Translations under genes and position numbers: made by a program
Origin: Pantoea sp. Ap-967
GTDB lineage: Bacteria > Pseudomonadota > Gammaproteobacteria > Pseudomonadales > Pseudomonadaceae
Assembly: GCF_011752565.1 (NCBI RefSeq)
Contig: NZ_VWXK01000014.1
Coordinates: forward strand, 62,001-126,000
DNA: 64,000 nt
Reading direction: 5' to 3'
In this document: in pieces, positions 16,896-26,459 of the stretch
How positions within the stretch are numbered: the stretch's first letter is position 1
Layout: every line of letters begins with the position of its first letter
The notes under the pieces: model-generated
What the model saw: the letters and a program-made list of their open reading frames with translations, nothing else
Told to the model about the DNA's origin: nothing
Database searches by the model: none

Positions 16896-19206
16896 ACGCC
16901 TGCTGCCGCGCCTGTTCATCTGCCTGCTGCTGGCCATGCTGGCGGTGGCCGGCTGGCAGTGGCACCGCGGTGCGCCGCTGTCTGCCGACCTGATGACCCT
17001 GGTGCCCGGCGCCACCCAGGACCCACTGGTAAAGCGCGCCGAACAGCGCATGCAGGAACCGCTCAACCGTGAACTGCTGGTACTGGTTGGCCACGCCGAG
17101 CGCCAGCAGGCGCTGGCCCTGGCAGAGTCACTGGCCGGGCAATGGCAGGCCAGCGGCCTGTTCGAGAAGGTTCAGTGGAGCGTGCAGGCCGACCTGCAGG
17201 CGGTGCGCGAGCAACTGCTGCAAGGCCGCCTGGCGATGCTCGCAGGCACAGACCGGCAGCAACTGCTGGACCACCCCGACGCCTTCATCGAGCAGCGCGT
17301 GCAAAGCCTGTTCGACCCCTTTGCAGGCTTTAGCCTGGTGCCCAGCCAGGACGACTGGCTGGGCCTGACCGGGCGCATCCAGAACAGCCAGCCGAAACCG
17401 GCCAATGTCGAACTGGACACCGCCAGCGGCGCGCTCATCGCCCAGGCCGATGGCCAATACTGGGTGCTGCTGCGCGCGCGCACCCTGGGCAACGCCTTCG
17501 ACATGCAGCTGCCGCTGCAGGTGGCCGAGCTGTTGGCCAAGGGCCGCGTCCAGGCGGCCCAGGCCGGCGCCCACCTGCTGGCCGCCAGCGGCCTGCTGCA
17601 CGCCGCCGCTGGCCAGCAACAGGCCAGCCGGGAAATCACCTGGGTCGGGGGCGGCGCCACCCTGGGTATCCTGCTGCTGTTGCTGTTGGCCTTGCGCCAT
17701 TGGCGCGCGCTGCTGGCCTTCGTTCCGGTACTGGTGGGCATGCTGTTCGGCTCGGTGGCGTGCGTGGCGCTGTTTGGCCAGATGCATGTGATGACCCTGG
17801 TGCTCGGTTCGAGCCTGATTGGCGTGGCCGTCGACTACCCCCTGCATTACCTGTCCAAGGGCTGGAGCCTGAAACCATGGCGCAGCTGGGCAGCAGTCCG
17901 CCTGACCCTGCCGGGCATGAGCCTGAGCCTGGCCACCAGTTGCATCGGTTACCTGGCCCTGGCCTTCACCCCGTTCCCCGCATTGACCCAGATTGCCGCC
18001 TTCTCGGCGGCCGGCCTGGTCGGCGCCTACCTGAGCGCGGTGTGCCTGCTGCCGGCGCTGCTGGCCAATATCGAGCTGCAACCGGCGCAATGGCCGCTGC
18101 GCATCGCCGAAACCCTCACGGCCTGGCGCGAGCGGTTGCTGCGCAAGGTGCCCAGCGGCGCCTTGCTGGCGCTGGTGCTGCTGTTCTGCGCGGCAGGCCT
18201 GTGGCACCTGCAAACCCGCAACGACATCCGCCAGTGGGTCGGCACCCCGCCGCAGCTGATGGAAGAGGCACAGGCCGTGGCCCGCATCACCGGCTACCAG
18301 CCCACCAGCCAGTTCTACCTGGTGCGCGGCGCCGATCAACAACAACTGCTGCAACGCCTGCAGGCATTGGCTGGCAAGCTCGACGAGCTGGTCGAACTGG
18401 GCAAGCTCAAAGGCTTCATGAGCCTCGGCCAGCTGGTCGCCAGCCCCGCCGAGCAAGCCCAGCTGCGCCAGGCCCTGGCCAGCCTCCCCGCGCACTGGCA
18501 GCCATTGCTGGCCTTGGGCGTGCCCGAAGCCGCGCTGGCCGCCGAGGCCGAACACCTGCGCCAGTTGCCGGACCAGTCCATCGAACAGGTGCTGGCGGGG
18601 CCATTGGGCGAGGCCTGGCGGCCCTTGTGGCTGGGCCAGGATGGCGCTGGCGTGGCGGCCATCGTCAGCTTGCAGGGCCTGAACGACACCGCCTTGCTGC
18701 GCCTGCAGAGTGACGGGCTGGACGGCGTGCAACTGGTCGACCGCCTGGGCGAGCTGAACCAGCTGTTCGCCGCCACCCAGGTGAGCGCAGCGGAGCTCAA
18801 GCTGCTGTCCTGCGCACTGATTCTGCTCCTGCTGGTGTTGCCGTTCGGCCTGCGTGGCGCCCTGCGCATCGTCGCCCTGCCCTTGCTGGCAGCGCTGTGC
18901 AGCTTGGCCAGCCTTGGCTGGCTAGGCCAGCCGCTGACCTTGTTCAGCCTGTTCGGCCTGCTGCTGGTGACGGCCATCAGCGTCGACTACGCCATCCTCA
19001 TGCACGAACGCATCGGCGGCGCCGCCGTGAGCCTGCTGGGCACCCTGCTGGCGGCGCTCACCACCTGGCTGTCGTTCGGCCTGCTGGCGCTGTCGAGCAC
19101 CCCGGCGGTGAGCAACTTTGGCCTGGCCGTCAGCCTTGGCCTGGCATTCAGTTTCCTCCTGGCCCCTTGGGCCGCCCCCCGCGATGGAGCGCAAAGCCAC
19201 CCATGA
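16879..19206 (+). CDS. apeM: MMPL/RND-family exporter, ApeM
   Basis: 775-residue inner-membrane transporter of the MMPL branch of the RND superfamily. One N-terminal span, a periplasmic loop, five to six spans near residues 250–420 including 'GSSLIGVAVDYPLHYLSKG', then a second loop and second set of spans with 'LLLVTAISVDYAILMHER'. The two 'D-Y' segments are the paired RND proton-relay regions. Likely exports the lipid-linked aryl polyene. GTG start at 16879, overlapping apeL by 17 nt, with GGAG 4 nt upstream. Confidence 0.82.
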   Translation: MILPTERLLPRLFICLLLAMLAVAGWQWHRGAPLSADLMTLVPGATQDPLVKRAEQRMQEPLNRELLVLVGHAERQQALALAESLAGQWQASGLFEKVQWSVQADLQAVREQLLQGRLAMLAGTDRQQLLDHPDAFIEQRVQSLFDPFAGFSLVPSQDDWLGLTGRIQNSQPKPANVELDTASGALIAQADGQYWVLLRARTLGNAFDMQLPLQVAELLAKGRVQAAQAGAHLLAASGLLHAAAGQQQASREITWVGGGATLGILLLLLLALRHWRALLAFVPVLVGMLFGSVACVALFGQMHVMTLVLGSSLIGVAVDYPLHYLSKGWSLKPWRSWAAVRLTLPGMSLSLATSCIGYLALAFTPFPALTQIAAFSAAGLVGAYLSAVCLLPALLANIELQPAQWPLRIAETLTAWRERLLRKVPSGALLALVLLFCAAGLWHLQTRNDIRQWVGTPPQLMEEAQAVARITGYQPTSQFYLVRGADQQQLLQRLQALAGKLDELVELGKLKGFMSLGQLVASPAEQAQLRQALASLPAHWQPLLALGVPEAALAAEAEHLRQLPDQSIEQVLAGPLGEAWRPLWLGQDGAGVAAIVSLQGLNDTALLRLQSDGLDGVQLVDRLGELNQLFAATQVSAAELKLLSCALILLLLVLPFGLRGALRIVALPLLAALCSLASLGWLGQPLTLFSLFGLLLVTAISVDYAILMHERIGGAAVSLLGTLLAALTTWLSFGLLALSSTPAVSNFGLAVSLGLAFSFLLAPWAAPRDGAQSHP

Positions 19207-20360
19207 CTCCCTTGTTGTTCTGGGGCCTGGCCCTGAGCCTGTTCGCCCTGGCCTGCGTGCTGGGCAAACGCCTGGGGCTGATCCCCATCGTCAGCCAGTT
19301 GCTGCTGGCCACCTTGGTACTGCCACCGTTGATGCTGCTGTGGGTGGAACCGCGCTGGCAGCTCGATGGCGCCGCACTGGTTGCCCCCGGCTGGGTCAAG
19401 ACCTTGTACGGCTGCAGCTTCGCCCTGTTGCTGGGGCATATCCTCACCGACGTGGTTGAACTGCGGCCCGACCGCCAGGCGCTGAAACTGGCGATTCCGA
19501 GCTTTCTGCTGCCGTTCGCCTGTGGCCTGGCCTGCGCGCTGTGGATGCTCGACCTGGACGGGGTGACCGCGCTGGCCCTGGGCCTGGTGTTCGCCATCAC
19601 CGCCATCCCGGTGCTGTACCTGTACCTGCGCGCCATCGACTACCCCGCCGCTGCCAGCCGGCGCCTGCTGCAGGCGGCCATTCTCATCGACCTGGCCTGC
19701 TGGCTGCTGCTGGGCCTGGGCCAGGGCAGCTTGCAGCCAGGCAGCCTGGCCCTGCCGCTGCTGGCCGCACTGCTGCCGCTGCCCTTGCATGCCCTGGGGC
19801 TGCGGGCGCCGAAAGCCTACGGCGCACTGTTCCTGCTACTGCTGTTCGGCGCCGAGCACTACAAGCTCAATGCACTGATCTTCGGCATGGCTTACCTGGG
19901 CTGCCTGGCGTGGCTGAAGGTGCCGGTGCGCCTGCCGCTGCCCGAGGCCTGGAACCGCCGCCTGCAACAGGCCGTGGCGGTGCCGCTGATCCTCACCTAC
20001 GGCGTGGTGCAAATCGACGTGCACCATGCCCTGAGCGGCTTCGACGCCTGGCAGCTGGCAGCGCTGCTGGCCTTGCCAATCGCCAGCAAGCTGTTGGGCA
20101 ACTGGCTTGGCCTGAGCTGGGCCGCGCCGTCGTTCCCTGGCGCCAGCAAATGGCGTGAAAGCCTGCTGCTGAACATTCGCGGCCTGAGCGAAATCGTTTT
20201 TCTCAACCTGCTGCTGTCGCAGCAGTTGATCACCCCGGCGCTGTACTTCGCGCTGATGCTGATGAGCCTGGTCGCCACGCTGATGCCAGCGTTGGCCGGG
20301 CTGCACCGTCTTCCCCTGAATTCCGTTTCCATGGCAAGGAGCCCGCATGCCAAACACTGA
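19203..20360 (+). CDS. Multi-span membrane protein resembling CPA2 cation/proton antiporters
   Basis: 385 residues with about eleven hydrophobic segments. 'RGLSEIVFLNLLLSQQLITP' near the C-terminus resembles the conserved 'RG-x-E-hydrophobic' helix of CPA2-type Na+(K+)/H+ exchangers, and 'GHILTDVVELRPD' resembles their 'F..GLE' region. No RCK/TrkA domain follows. Not part of the core APE set I know; it may energise or balance export. ATGA overlap with apeM and a 14-nt overlap with the next gene show it is an operon member. Family call from pattern only. Confidence 0.55.
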   Translation: MTPLLFWGLALSLFALACVLGKRLGLIPIVSQLLLATLVLPPLMLLWVEPRWQLDGAALVAPGWVKTLYGCSFALLLGHILTDVVELRPDRQALKLAIPSFLLPFACGLACALWMLDLDGVTALALGLVFAITAIPVLYLYLRAIDYPAAASRRLLQAAILIDLACWLLLGLGQGSLQPGSLALPLLAALLPLPLHALGLRAPKAYGALFLLLLFGAEHYKLNALIFGMAYLGCLAWLKVPVRLPLPEAWNRRLQQAVAVPLILTYGVVQIDVHHALSGFDAWQLAALLALPIASKLLGNWLGLSWAAPSFPGASKWRESLLLNIRGLSEIVFLNLLLSQQLITPALYFALMLMSLVATLMPALAGLHRLPLNSVSMARSPHAKH

Positions 20361-21594
20361 ACTGCAACAACGCCAGGTGCTGGTGATCGGTGCCGGGCCG
20401 TCCGGCGCCATTGCCGCCGCGCTGCTCAAGCGCCAGGGCCACGACGTACTGGTGATCGAGCGCCAACGCTTCCCGCGCTTTTCCATCGGCGAAAGCCTGC
20501 TGGCCCACTGCCTGGACTTCGTGGAAGAGGCCGGCATGCTCGACGCCGTGCAGCAAGCGGGCTTCCAGTACAAGAACGGCGCGGCGTTCGCCTGGGGCGA
20601 GGAATACACCGACTTCGACTTCGGCGAAACCTTCACCCAGGGCAAGCCCAGCACCTTCCAGGTGCAACGTGCCCGCTTCGACAAGCTGCTGGCCGACCAG
20701 GCCGAGGCCCAGGGTGTCGAGATCCGCTACGAACACGAGATCGTCAGCGCCGACATGGGCGGTGATCGGCCACAGGTGCAGGTCCGCCGCCCCGACGGCA
20801 GCGAGTACCGCGTGCAGGCGCAGTTCGTGCTCGACGCCAGCGGCTATGGCCGCGTGCTGCCGCGCCTGCTCGACCTGGAGGCGCCGTCGAACTTCCCGGT
20901 GCGCCAGGCGGTGTTCACCCACATCGAAGACCGCATCGACCACCCAGGCTTCGACCGCGACAAGATCCTCATCACCACCCACCCCGAGCACCGCGACATC
21001 TGGTTCTGGACCATTCCGTTCAGCGATGGCCGCACCTCGCTGGGCGTGGTCGCCGCTGCCGAGCGCTTCGCCGCCGCGCCAGCCGACCTGGATGCCTGCC
21101 TCAAGCACTTCGTGGCGCAAACCCCAAGCCTGGCCAAGGTTCTGGCCAATGCCGTGTGGGACACCCCGGCACGTACCATCGGTGGCTACGCGGCCAACGT
21201 CAAGGCACTGCACGGCAAGGGCTACGCCTTGCTGGGCAATGCCGCCGAATTCCTCGACCCGGTGTTCTCCTCGGGCGTCACCATCGCCATGCGCTCGGCA
21301 AGCATGGCTGCCGGCCTGCTGCACCGCCAACTGCAGGGCGAGGCCGTGGACTGGCAGGGCGAGTTCGCCGAACCGCTCAAGCGCGGCGTCGACACCTTCC
21401 GCGTGTACGTCGAAGGCTGGTATGACGGCGGCTTCCAGGATGTGATCTACCACCCCGGCAGCTCGCCCGAGATCCGCGCCATGATCAGCTCGATCCTTGC
21501 CGGCTACGCCTGGGATGCACGCAACCCGTTCGTCGCCGAACCCAAGCGGCGCCTGCGCACCCTGGCCGAACTGTGCGCGAGGGAGCCAGCATGA
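20347..21594 (+). CDS. FAD-dependent oxidoreductase of the flavin halogenase-like family
   Basis: 415 residues. The N-terminal Rossmann FAD motif is 'VLVIGAGPSGAIAAALL' (GxGxxG), then 'RFSIGESLL'. Two signatures of flavin-dependent halogenases are present: WFWTIP at 219–224 (pattern WxWxIP) and a Lys (Lys76, 'FQYKNGAAFAWG') in the region of the catalytic lysine. Proposed role: halogenating or oxidising the aromatic head group. FADH2 would come from a flavin reductase encoded elsewhere. Related enzymes lacking halogenase activity act as hydroxylases or saturases, so the reaction is uncertain. Confidence 0.7.
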   Translation: MPNTELQQRQVLVIGAGPSGAIAAALLKRQGHDVLVIERQRFPRFSIGESLLAHCLDFVEEAGMLDAVQQAGFQYKNGAAFAWGEEYTDFDFGETFTQGKPSTFQVQRARFDKLLADQAEAQGVEIRYEHEIVSADMGGDRPQVQVRRPDGSEYRVQAQFVLDASGYGRVLPRLLDLEAPSNFPVRQAVFTHIEDRIDHPGFDRDKILITTHPEHRDIWFWTIPFSDGRTSLGVVAAAERFAAAPADLDACLKHFVAQTPSLAKVLANAVWDTPARTIGGYAANVKALHGKGYALLGNAAEFLDPVFSSGVTIAMRSASMAAGLLHRQLQGEAVDWQGEFAEPLKRGVDTFRVYVEGWYDGGFQDVIYHPGSSPEIRAMISSILAGYAWDARNPFVAEPKRRLRTLAELCAREPA

Positions 21595-22322
21595 ACGAGC
21601 GCCCGTACCTCAGCGACACCTACGTCGAGGAAACCCGCATCGGCTTTCGCTTCCTTGCCAGCCACGTGTGGCAGCACCATGTGCTGCGCGTGGCGATCAA
21701 CGACCTGCGCCGCCTGTTCGACGCAGGGCTACCGAAGGCGCCAGTGCTGCTGGACGCCGGCTGCGGCCAGGGCAAGTCGTTCAAGCACCTGCAGCAGGTG
21801 TTCGCGCCTTCCAGGCTGCTGGGCACCGATGCCGACCCGCACAGCCTTGAACTGAGCGCCGCCGAAGCCCGGCGCCTGGGCCTGGACGTGGAACTGCGCG
21901 GCAGCGATTGCGCCCAGCTGCAGTACCCCGATGCCAGCGTGGATATCCTGTTCTGCCACCAGACCTTCCACCACCTGGTGGAGCAGGAGAAAGCCCTGGC
22001 CGAGTTCTACCGGGTGCTCAAGCCCGGCGGTTACCTGCTGTTCGCCGAATCCACCGAGGCCTACATCGACACCTGGGTCATCCGCTGGTTCTTCCGCCAC
22101 CCCATGCACGTGCAGAAAAGCGCCGAGGGCTACCTGCAGATGCTGCGCGAGCAGGGCTTCGCCTTCACCGCGCAGAATGTCTCGTACCCCTACCTGTGGT
22201 GGAGCCGGGCCAAGGACTTCGGCCTGCTTGAGCGCCTGGGCCTGCGCCAGCCGCCACCGTTCGGCCAGCGCGAGGAAACCCTGGTCAACGTGGTGGCGCG
22301 CAAGCCCCTGGAGCAGCCATGA
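21591..22322 (+). CDS. SAM-dependent class I methyltransferase
   Basis: 243-residue methyltransferase of the Methyltransf_11/25 type. SAM-binding motif I is 'VLLDAGCGQGKSF', followed by 'LLGTDADPHSLEL' and 'EFYRVLKPGGYLLFAEST'. Methylated ring positions or hydroxyls are typical of bacterial aryl polyenes, so the head group is the likely substrate. ATG 21591 overlaps the preceding stop (ATGA); an in-frame start 18 nt upstream has less support. Confidence 0.8.
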   Translation: MNERPYLSDTYVEETRIGFRFLASHVWQHHVLRVAINDLRRLFDAGLPKAPVLLDAGCGQGKSFKHLQQVFAPSRLLGTDADPHSLELSAAEARRLGLDVELRGSDCAQLQYPDASVDILFCHQTFHHLVEQEKALAEFYRVLKPGGYLLFAESTEAYIDTWVIRWFFRHPMHVQKSAEGYLQMLREQGFAFTAQNVSYPYLWWSRAKDFGLLERLGLRQPPPFGQREETLVNVVARKPLEQP

Positions 22323-22804
22323 AACACCTGCTGGCAATTGCCCTGTGCCTGCTGCTCGGCGCCTGCGCGGCACGCCCGCCGTTGCCTGCGCAGTTGCCGG
22401 TGCTGCAACTGCCGCAGCAACTGCATGTCGAACGTGAACAGGCCGGGCAGCGCCAGGACTGGCTGCTGGTGATTCAGGGCGAGCACGGCCACCTGCGCTG
22501 GTCGTTGCTCGACCTGCTGGGCATTCCCCAGGCCAGGCAGTTGCTCGACGGCCAGCAATGGCAGGCCGACGGCCTGCTGCCGCCGAACCCGGCCGCGCGC
22601 GAGCTGTTTGCCGCCGTACTGTTCGCCCTGACCCCGCCCGAGCAGCTGTCGCAGCTTTATCCACAGGCGCGCCAGCAGAATGAACGGCGCTGGCTGGGCG
22701 AACGCTGGCAGGTCAGCTATCGGGCCGCCGACGCCTTCGACCTGGACCTCGGCCAGGGCCTGCGCTATGTCATCGACCCACTGCCCCGTGAGAACACGCC
22801 ATGA
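22319..22804 (+). CDS. apeN: DUF3261-type lipoprotein, ApeN
   Basis: 161-residue predicted lipoprotein with signal peptide MKHLLAIALCLLLGAC and lipobox LGAC (Cys16). No Asp at +2, so outer-membrane sorting is expected. Size and position between methyltransferase and ketosynthase match the DUF3261 lipoprotein of APE clusters. It may receive the pigment-lipid at the outer membrane, as LolB does for lipoproteins; this is inference. ATGA overlaps on both sides. Confidence 0.75.
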   Translation: MKHLLAIALCLLLGACAARPPLPAQLPVLQLPQQLHVEREQAGQRQDWLLVIQGEHGHLRWSLLDLLGIPQARQLLDGQQWQADGLLPPNPAARELFAAVLFALTPPEQLSQLYPQARQQNERRWLGERWQVSYRAADAFDLDLGQGLRYVIDPLPRENTP

Positions 22805-23994
22805 CCGCCTACCTCAATGCCCTGGGCCTGGTCTGCGCCCTGGGCCAGGGCCAGGCCCAGGTGGCCGCCCGGCTGTTTGCCGGCGACTGCAGCGCCATGC
22901 AGCCTGCCCCAGGCTGGATCCCCGAGCGCCAACCGCCGGTGGGTGCGGTCAGTGATGCGCTGCCCGCCGTGCCGCTGCCCGAACAGCACAGCCGCAACAA
23001 CCAGCTGCTGTACGCCGCCGCCCTGCAGATCGAACCGGCGATCCGCCAGGCCATCGCCGAGCATGGCGGCCAGCGCATTGCGGTGATCCTCGGCACCAGC
23101 ACCTCGGGCATCGCGGAAGCCAGCGAGGGCATTGCCGAGTACCTGCAACACGGGCAGTTCCCCGACGGCTACCGCTACGCCCAGCAGGAACTAAGCGCAC
23201 CGGCCAACTTCCTCGCCGACTGGCTGCAACTGAGCGGCCCGGCCTATGTGATCTCCACCGCCTGTACCTCCAGCGGCCGCGCCCTGCTCAGCGCCAAACG
23301 CCTGCTGGCCATGGGCCTGTGCGATGCGGTGCTGTGTGGCGGCGTAGACAGCCTGTGCGGCCTGACCCTCAACGGCTTCGGCGCCCTGGAGGCGATCAGC
23401 GACCAGCGCTGCAACCCGTTCTCGGTCAACCGCGACGGCATCAACATCGGTGAAGCCGCTGCGCTGTTCCTGATGACCCGCAAGGCCAACACCGGCGGCG
23501 CCAGCATCGCCCTGTTGGGCGCAGGCGCCAGTTCCGACGCCCACCACATCTCCGCACCCGACCCCACCGGCGCCGGCGCCTTGCAGTGCATGGGCAAAGC
23601 GCTGGACAATGCCGGCCTTGCGCCAGCGCAGATCGATTACCTGAACCTGCACGGCACCGCTACCGCACACAACGACGCCATGGAAAGCCTGGCCGTGCAT
23701 ACGCTGTTCGGCGCCACGCTGCCCTGCTCGTCGAGCAAGCCGATGACCGGCCATACCCTGGGCGCCGCTGGCGCGCTGGAAGCGGCGTTCTGCTGGCTGA
23801 GCCTGAGCGAGCACAACCCGCTGGGGCTGCTGCCACCGCACGTGTGGGACGGCCAGCAGGACCCGGCGCTGCCGGCCCTGGCCCTGGTCGACGGCAGCCA
23901 GCGCCTAGGCGTGCAGCGCCCACGCCGCTTGATGAGCAATTCGTTCGCCTTCGGCGGCAACAATGTCAGCCTGATTCTCGGAGACACCCCATGA
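22801..23994 (+). CDS. apeO: Beta-ketoacyl-ACP synthase, ApeO
   Basis: 397-residue ketosynthase with an intact Cys-His-His triad: Cys155 in 'ISTACTSSGRA', His in 'LNLHGTATAHND' and His in 'KPMTGHTLGAAGALEAAF'. In studied APE systems ApeO performs the decarboxylative Claisen elongation with malonyl-ACP as a heterodimer with ApeC. ATG at 22801 overlaps the apeN stop. Confidence 0.88.
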   Translation: MTAYLNALGLVCALGQGQAQVAARLFAGDCSAMQPAPGWIPERQPPVGAVSDALPAVPLPEQHSRNNQLLYAAALQIEPAIRQAIAEHGGQRIAVILGTSTSGIAEASEGIAEYLQHGQFPDGYRYAQQELSAPANFLADWLQLSGPAYVISTACTSSGRALLSAKRLLAMGLCDAVLCGGVDSLCGLTLNGFGALEAISDQRCNPFSVNRDGINIGEAAALFLMTRKANTGGASIALLGAGASSDAHHISAPDPTGAGALQCMGKALDNAGLAPAQIDYLNLHGTATAHNDAMESLAVHTLFGATLPCSSSKPMTGHTLGAAGALEAAFCWLSLSEHNPLGLLPPHVWDGQQDPALPALALVDGSQRLGVQRPRRLMSNSFAFGGNNVSLILGDTP

Positions 23995-24461
23995 TTCCCT
24001 GGCCATTGGCCGAGCTGCTGCCCCACGCCGGCGACATGATCCTCATCGACCAGGTCGACAGCTGCGACGACGAGCAGATCCACACCCGCACCACCGTGCG
24101 CCCCGGTGGCCTGTTCAACCGCGCCGATGGCAGCCTGCCGGCCTGGCTCGGCATCGAACTGATGGCGCAGAGCGTGGCGGCCTATGCCGGCTGCCGGGCG
24201 CGGCGCAACGGCCAGCCGGTCGAGCTGGGTTTTCTCCTCGGTTCGCGCAAGTTCGAGTGCGATGTCGAGCATTTCCCGGCCGGTGCCGAGCTGCACATCC
24301 ACGCCCTGCGCTCGCTTGAAGACGACAACGGCATGGGCGTGTTCGAATGCCACCTGCGCGGCCCCGGCATCCATGCCAGCGCCCGCCTGAATGTCTACCG
24401 CCCGCCGCAAGCCGCCAGCTACCTGGCCGAAGCGGGCCCAGAGGAGTCCCCCCATGACTGA
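23991..24461 (+). CDS. apeP: 3-hydroxyacyl-ACP dehydratase, ApeP
   Basis: 156-residue hotdog dehydratase. Likely catalytic pair His12 ('LLPHAGDMILIDQV') and Glu56 ('AWLGIELMAQSVAAYAG'), the FabA/FabZ-like pattern. It removes water after each ketoreduction to form the conjugated double bonds. The cluster has a second dehydratase domain at the end of the ligase. ATG at 23991 overlaps the apeO stop. Confidence 0.85.
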   Translation: MIPWPLAELLPHAGDMILIDQVDSCDDEQIHTRTTVRPGGLFNRADGSLPAWLGIELMAQSVAAYAGCRARRNGQPVELGFLLGSRKFECDVEHFPAGAELHIHALRSLEDDNGMGVFECHLRGPGIHASARLNVYRPPQAASYLAEAGPEESPHD

Positions 24462-25182
24462 TACCATCCTGGTCACCGGTTCGAGCCGGGGTATCGGCCG
24501 CGCCATCGCCCTGCGCCTGGCCCGTGCCGGCTACGACCTGGTGCTGCACTGCCGCAGCGGCCGGGCCGAGGCCGACGCCGTGGCCGACGAAGTGCGGGCG
24601 CTGGGCCAGCAGGCGCGGGTGCTGCAATTCGACATCAGCGACCGCAGCGCCTGCCGGGCCACCCTGGAAGCAGACGTGGAGCAGTTCGGCGCTTACTACG
24701 GCGTGGTGTGCAACGCCGGGCTGACCCGCGATGGCGCCTTCCCGGCGCTCACCGACGAGGACTGGGACCAGGTACTGCGCACCAACCTCGACGGTTTCTA
24801 CAACGTGCTGCAGCCGCTGACCATGCCGATGATCCGCCGCCGCGCACCGGGGCGCATCGTCTGCATCACCTCGGTGTCGGGGCTGATCGGCAACCGCGGC
24901 CAGGTCAACTACAGTGCCTCCAAGGCTGGCCTGATCGGCGCCGCCAAGGCCCTGGCCATCGAGCTGGGCAAGCGCCGCATCACCGTCAACTGCGTGGCCC
25001 CGGGGCTGATCGACACGGCCATGCTCGACGAGCACGTGCCCGTGGAGGAACTGATGAAAATGATTCCCGCCGGGCGTATGGGCACACCTGAAGAAGTGGC
25101 CGGTGCGGTGAACTTCCTGATGTCGCCCGAAGCCGGCTACATCACTCGCCAGGTGCTGGCGGTGAACGGAGGGCTGTGCTGA
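24454..25182 (+). CDS. apeQ: 3-ketoacyl-ACP reductase, ApeQ (FabG-like)
   Basis: 242-residue short-chain dehydrogenase. The nucleotide motif is 'TGSSRGIGRA' (9–18), then 'NAGLTRDG', and the catalytic Ser140–Tyr153–Lys157 set ('CITSVSG', 'YSASKAG'). It reduces the beta-keto group of each elongated intermediate with NADPH. The ATG at 24454 is preceded by GAGGAG and overlaps apeP by 8 nt. Confidence 0.88.
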   Translation: MTDTILVTGSSRGIGRAIALRLARAGYDLVLHCRSGRAEADAVADEVRALGQQARVLQFDISDRSACRATLEADVEQFGAYYGVVCNAGLTRDGAFPALTDEDWDQVLRTNLDGFYNVLQPLTMPMIRRRAPGRIVCITSVSGLIGNRGQVNYSASKAGLIGAAKALAIELGKRRITVNCVAPGLIDTAMLDEHVPVEELMKMIPAGRMGTPEEVAGAVNFLMSPEAGYITRQVLAVNGGLC

Positions 25183-26408
25183 TGCGCCGCGTCGTCGTTA
25201 CCGGCATGGCCGGCATCACCGCCCTGGGCAGCGACTGGGCAACCATCGCCGGGCATTTCGCCAACCACCGCAGCGGCATCCGCCGCATGGATGAGTGGGA
25301 CCGTTTCGAGGAGCTCAACACGCGCCTTGCCGGGCCCATCGATGACTTCCAGGTGCCCGCCCACTGGACTCGCAAGCAACTGCGCAGCATGGGCCGGGTG
25401 TCGCGCCTGGCCGTGGCGGCCGCCGAGCGCGCCCTGGCCGACGCCGGCCTGCTCGACGACCCAAGCATCCGCGACGGGCGCATGGGCGTGGCCTGCGGCT
25501 CGTCCACGGGCAGCACCGACGAGATCAAGGCGTTCGGCAACATGCTGCTGAACTCGGTGGCCGATGGCCTGAATGCCAATTCCTACGTGCGCATGATGCC
25601 GCACACCACCGCCGCCAACATCAGCATCTTCTTCGGCCTGACCGGGCGCCTGATTCCCACCTCCAGCGCCTGCACCAGCGGCAGCCAGGGCATCGGCTAC
25701 GCCTACGAGGCGATCAAGTACGGGCGCCTGCCGATGATGCTCGCCGGTGGCGCCGAGGAGCTGTGCCCCACCGAGGCGATGGTATTCGACGCGCTGTACG
25801 CCACCAGCCTGAAGAACGACACCCCGCAGCTGAGCCCACGCCCCTACGACAGTGGCCGCGACGGCCTGGTGATCGGCGAGGGCGGCGGCATGCTGGTGCT
25901 TGAGGAGCTGGAGCATGCCCTGGCGCGCGGCGCCAGGATCCACGCCGAAATAGTCGGTTTCGGCAGCAATGCCGACGGCCAGCACACCACCCGCCCCGAG
26001 CAGGTGACCATGCGCCGGGCCATGGAACTGGCCTTGGAAGATGCAGGCCTTGCGCCCGAGGACATCGGCTACGTCAACGGCCATGGCACCGCCACCGAGC
26101 AGGGCGACATCGCCGAAACCCTGGCCACCAGCAGCCTGTTCGGCCCACGCATGCCAATCAGTTCGCAGAAGAGTTTCCTCGGCCACACCCTGGGCGCCTG
26201 TGGCGCGCTGGAGTCGTGGTTCAGCATCGAGATGATGAACAGCGACCGCTACGTGCACACGCTCAACCTCGACCAGGTGGACCCACGCTGCGGCGAGCTG
26301 GACTACCTGCGCGGCGAATTCCGCGCCATGAGCCACCAGCATGTGATGAACAACAACTTCGCCTTCGGCGGGGTCAACACCTCGTTGATCTTCCGCCGCT
26401 GGCCGTGA
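25182..26408 (+). CDS. apeR: Beta-ketoacyl-ACP synthase, ApeR
   Basis: 408-residue ketosynthase with Cys164 ('SSACTSGSQG'), His in 'VNGHGTATEQGD' and His in 'SFLGHTLGACGALES'. A second active ketosynthase distinct from ApeO is standard in APE clusters and may handle priming or another chain-length step. ATG at 25182 is preferred to GTG at 25176 because GGAGGG (25168–25173) is 8 nt upstream of it. Its ATG shares one base with the apeQ stop. Confidence 0.87.
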   Translation: MRRVVVTGMAGITALGSDWATIAGHFANHRSGIRRMDEWDRFEELNTRLAGPIDDFQVPAHWTRKQLRSMGRVSRLAVAAAERALADAGLLDDPSIRDGRMGVACGSSTGSTDEIKAFGNMLLNSVADGLNANSYVRMMPHTTAANISIFFGLTGRLIPTSSACTSGSQGIGYAYEAIKYGRLPMMLAGGAEELCPTEAMVFDALYATSLKNDTPQLSPRPYDSGRDGLVIGEGGGMLVLEELEHALARGARIHAEIVGFGSNADGQHTTRPEQVTMRRAMELALEDAGLAPEDIGYVNGHGTATEQGDIAETLATSSLFGPRMPISSQKSFLGHTLGACGALESWFSIEMMNSDRYVHTLNLDQVDPRCGELDYLRGEFRAMSHQHVMNNNFAFGGVNTSLIFRRWP

Positions 26409-26459
26409 ATACCCCCGACTGGCAACGCCACCCCTTACAACTGACCAAGGAAGAACCCC

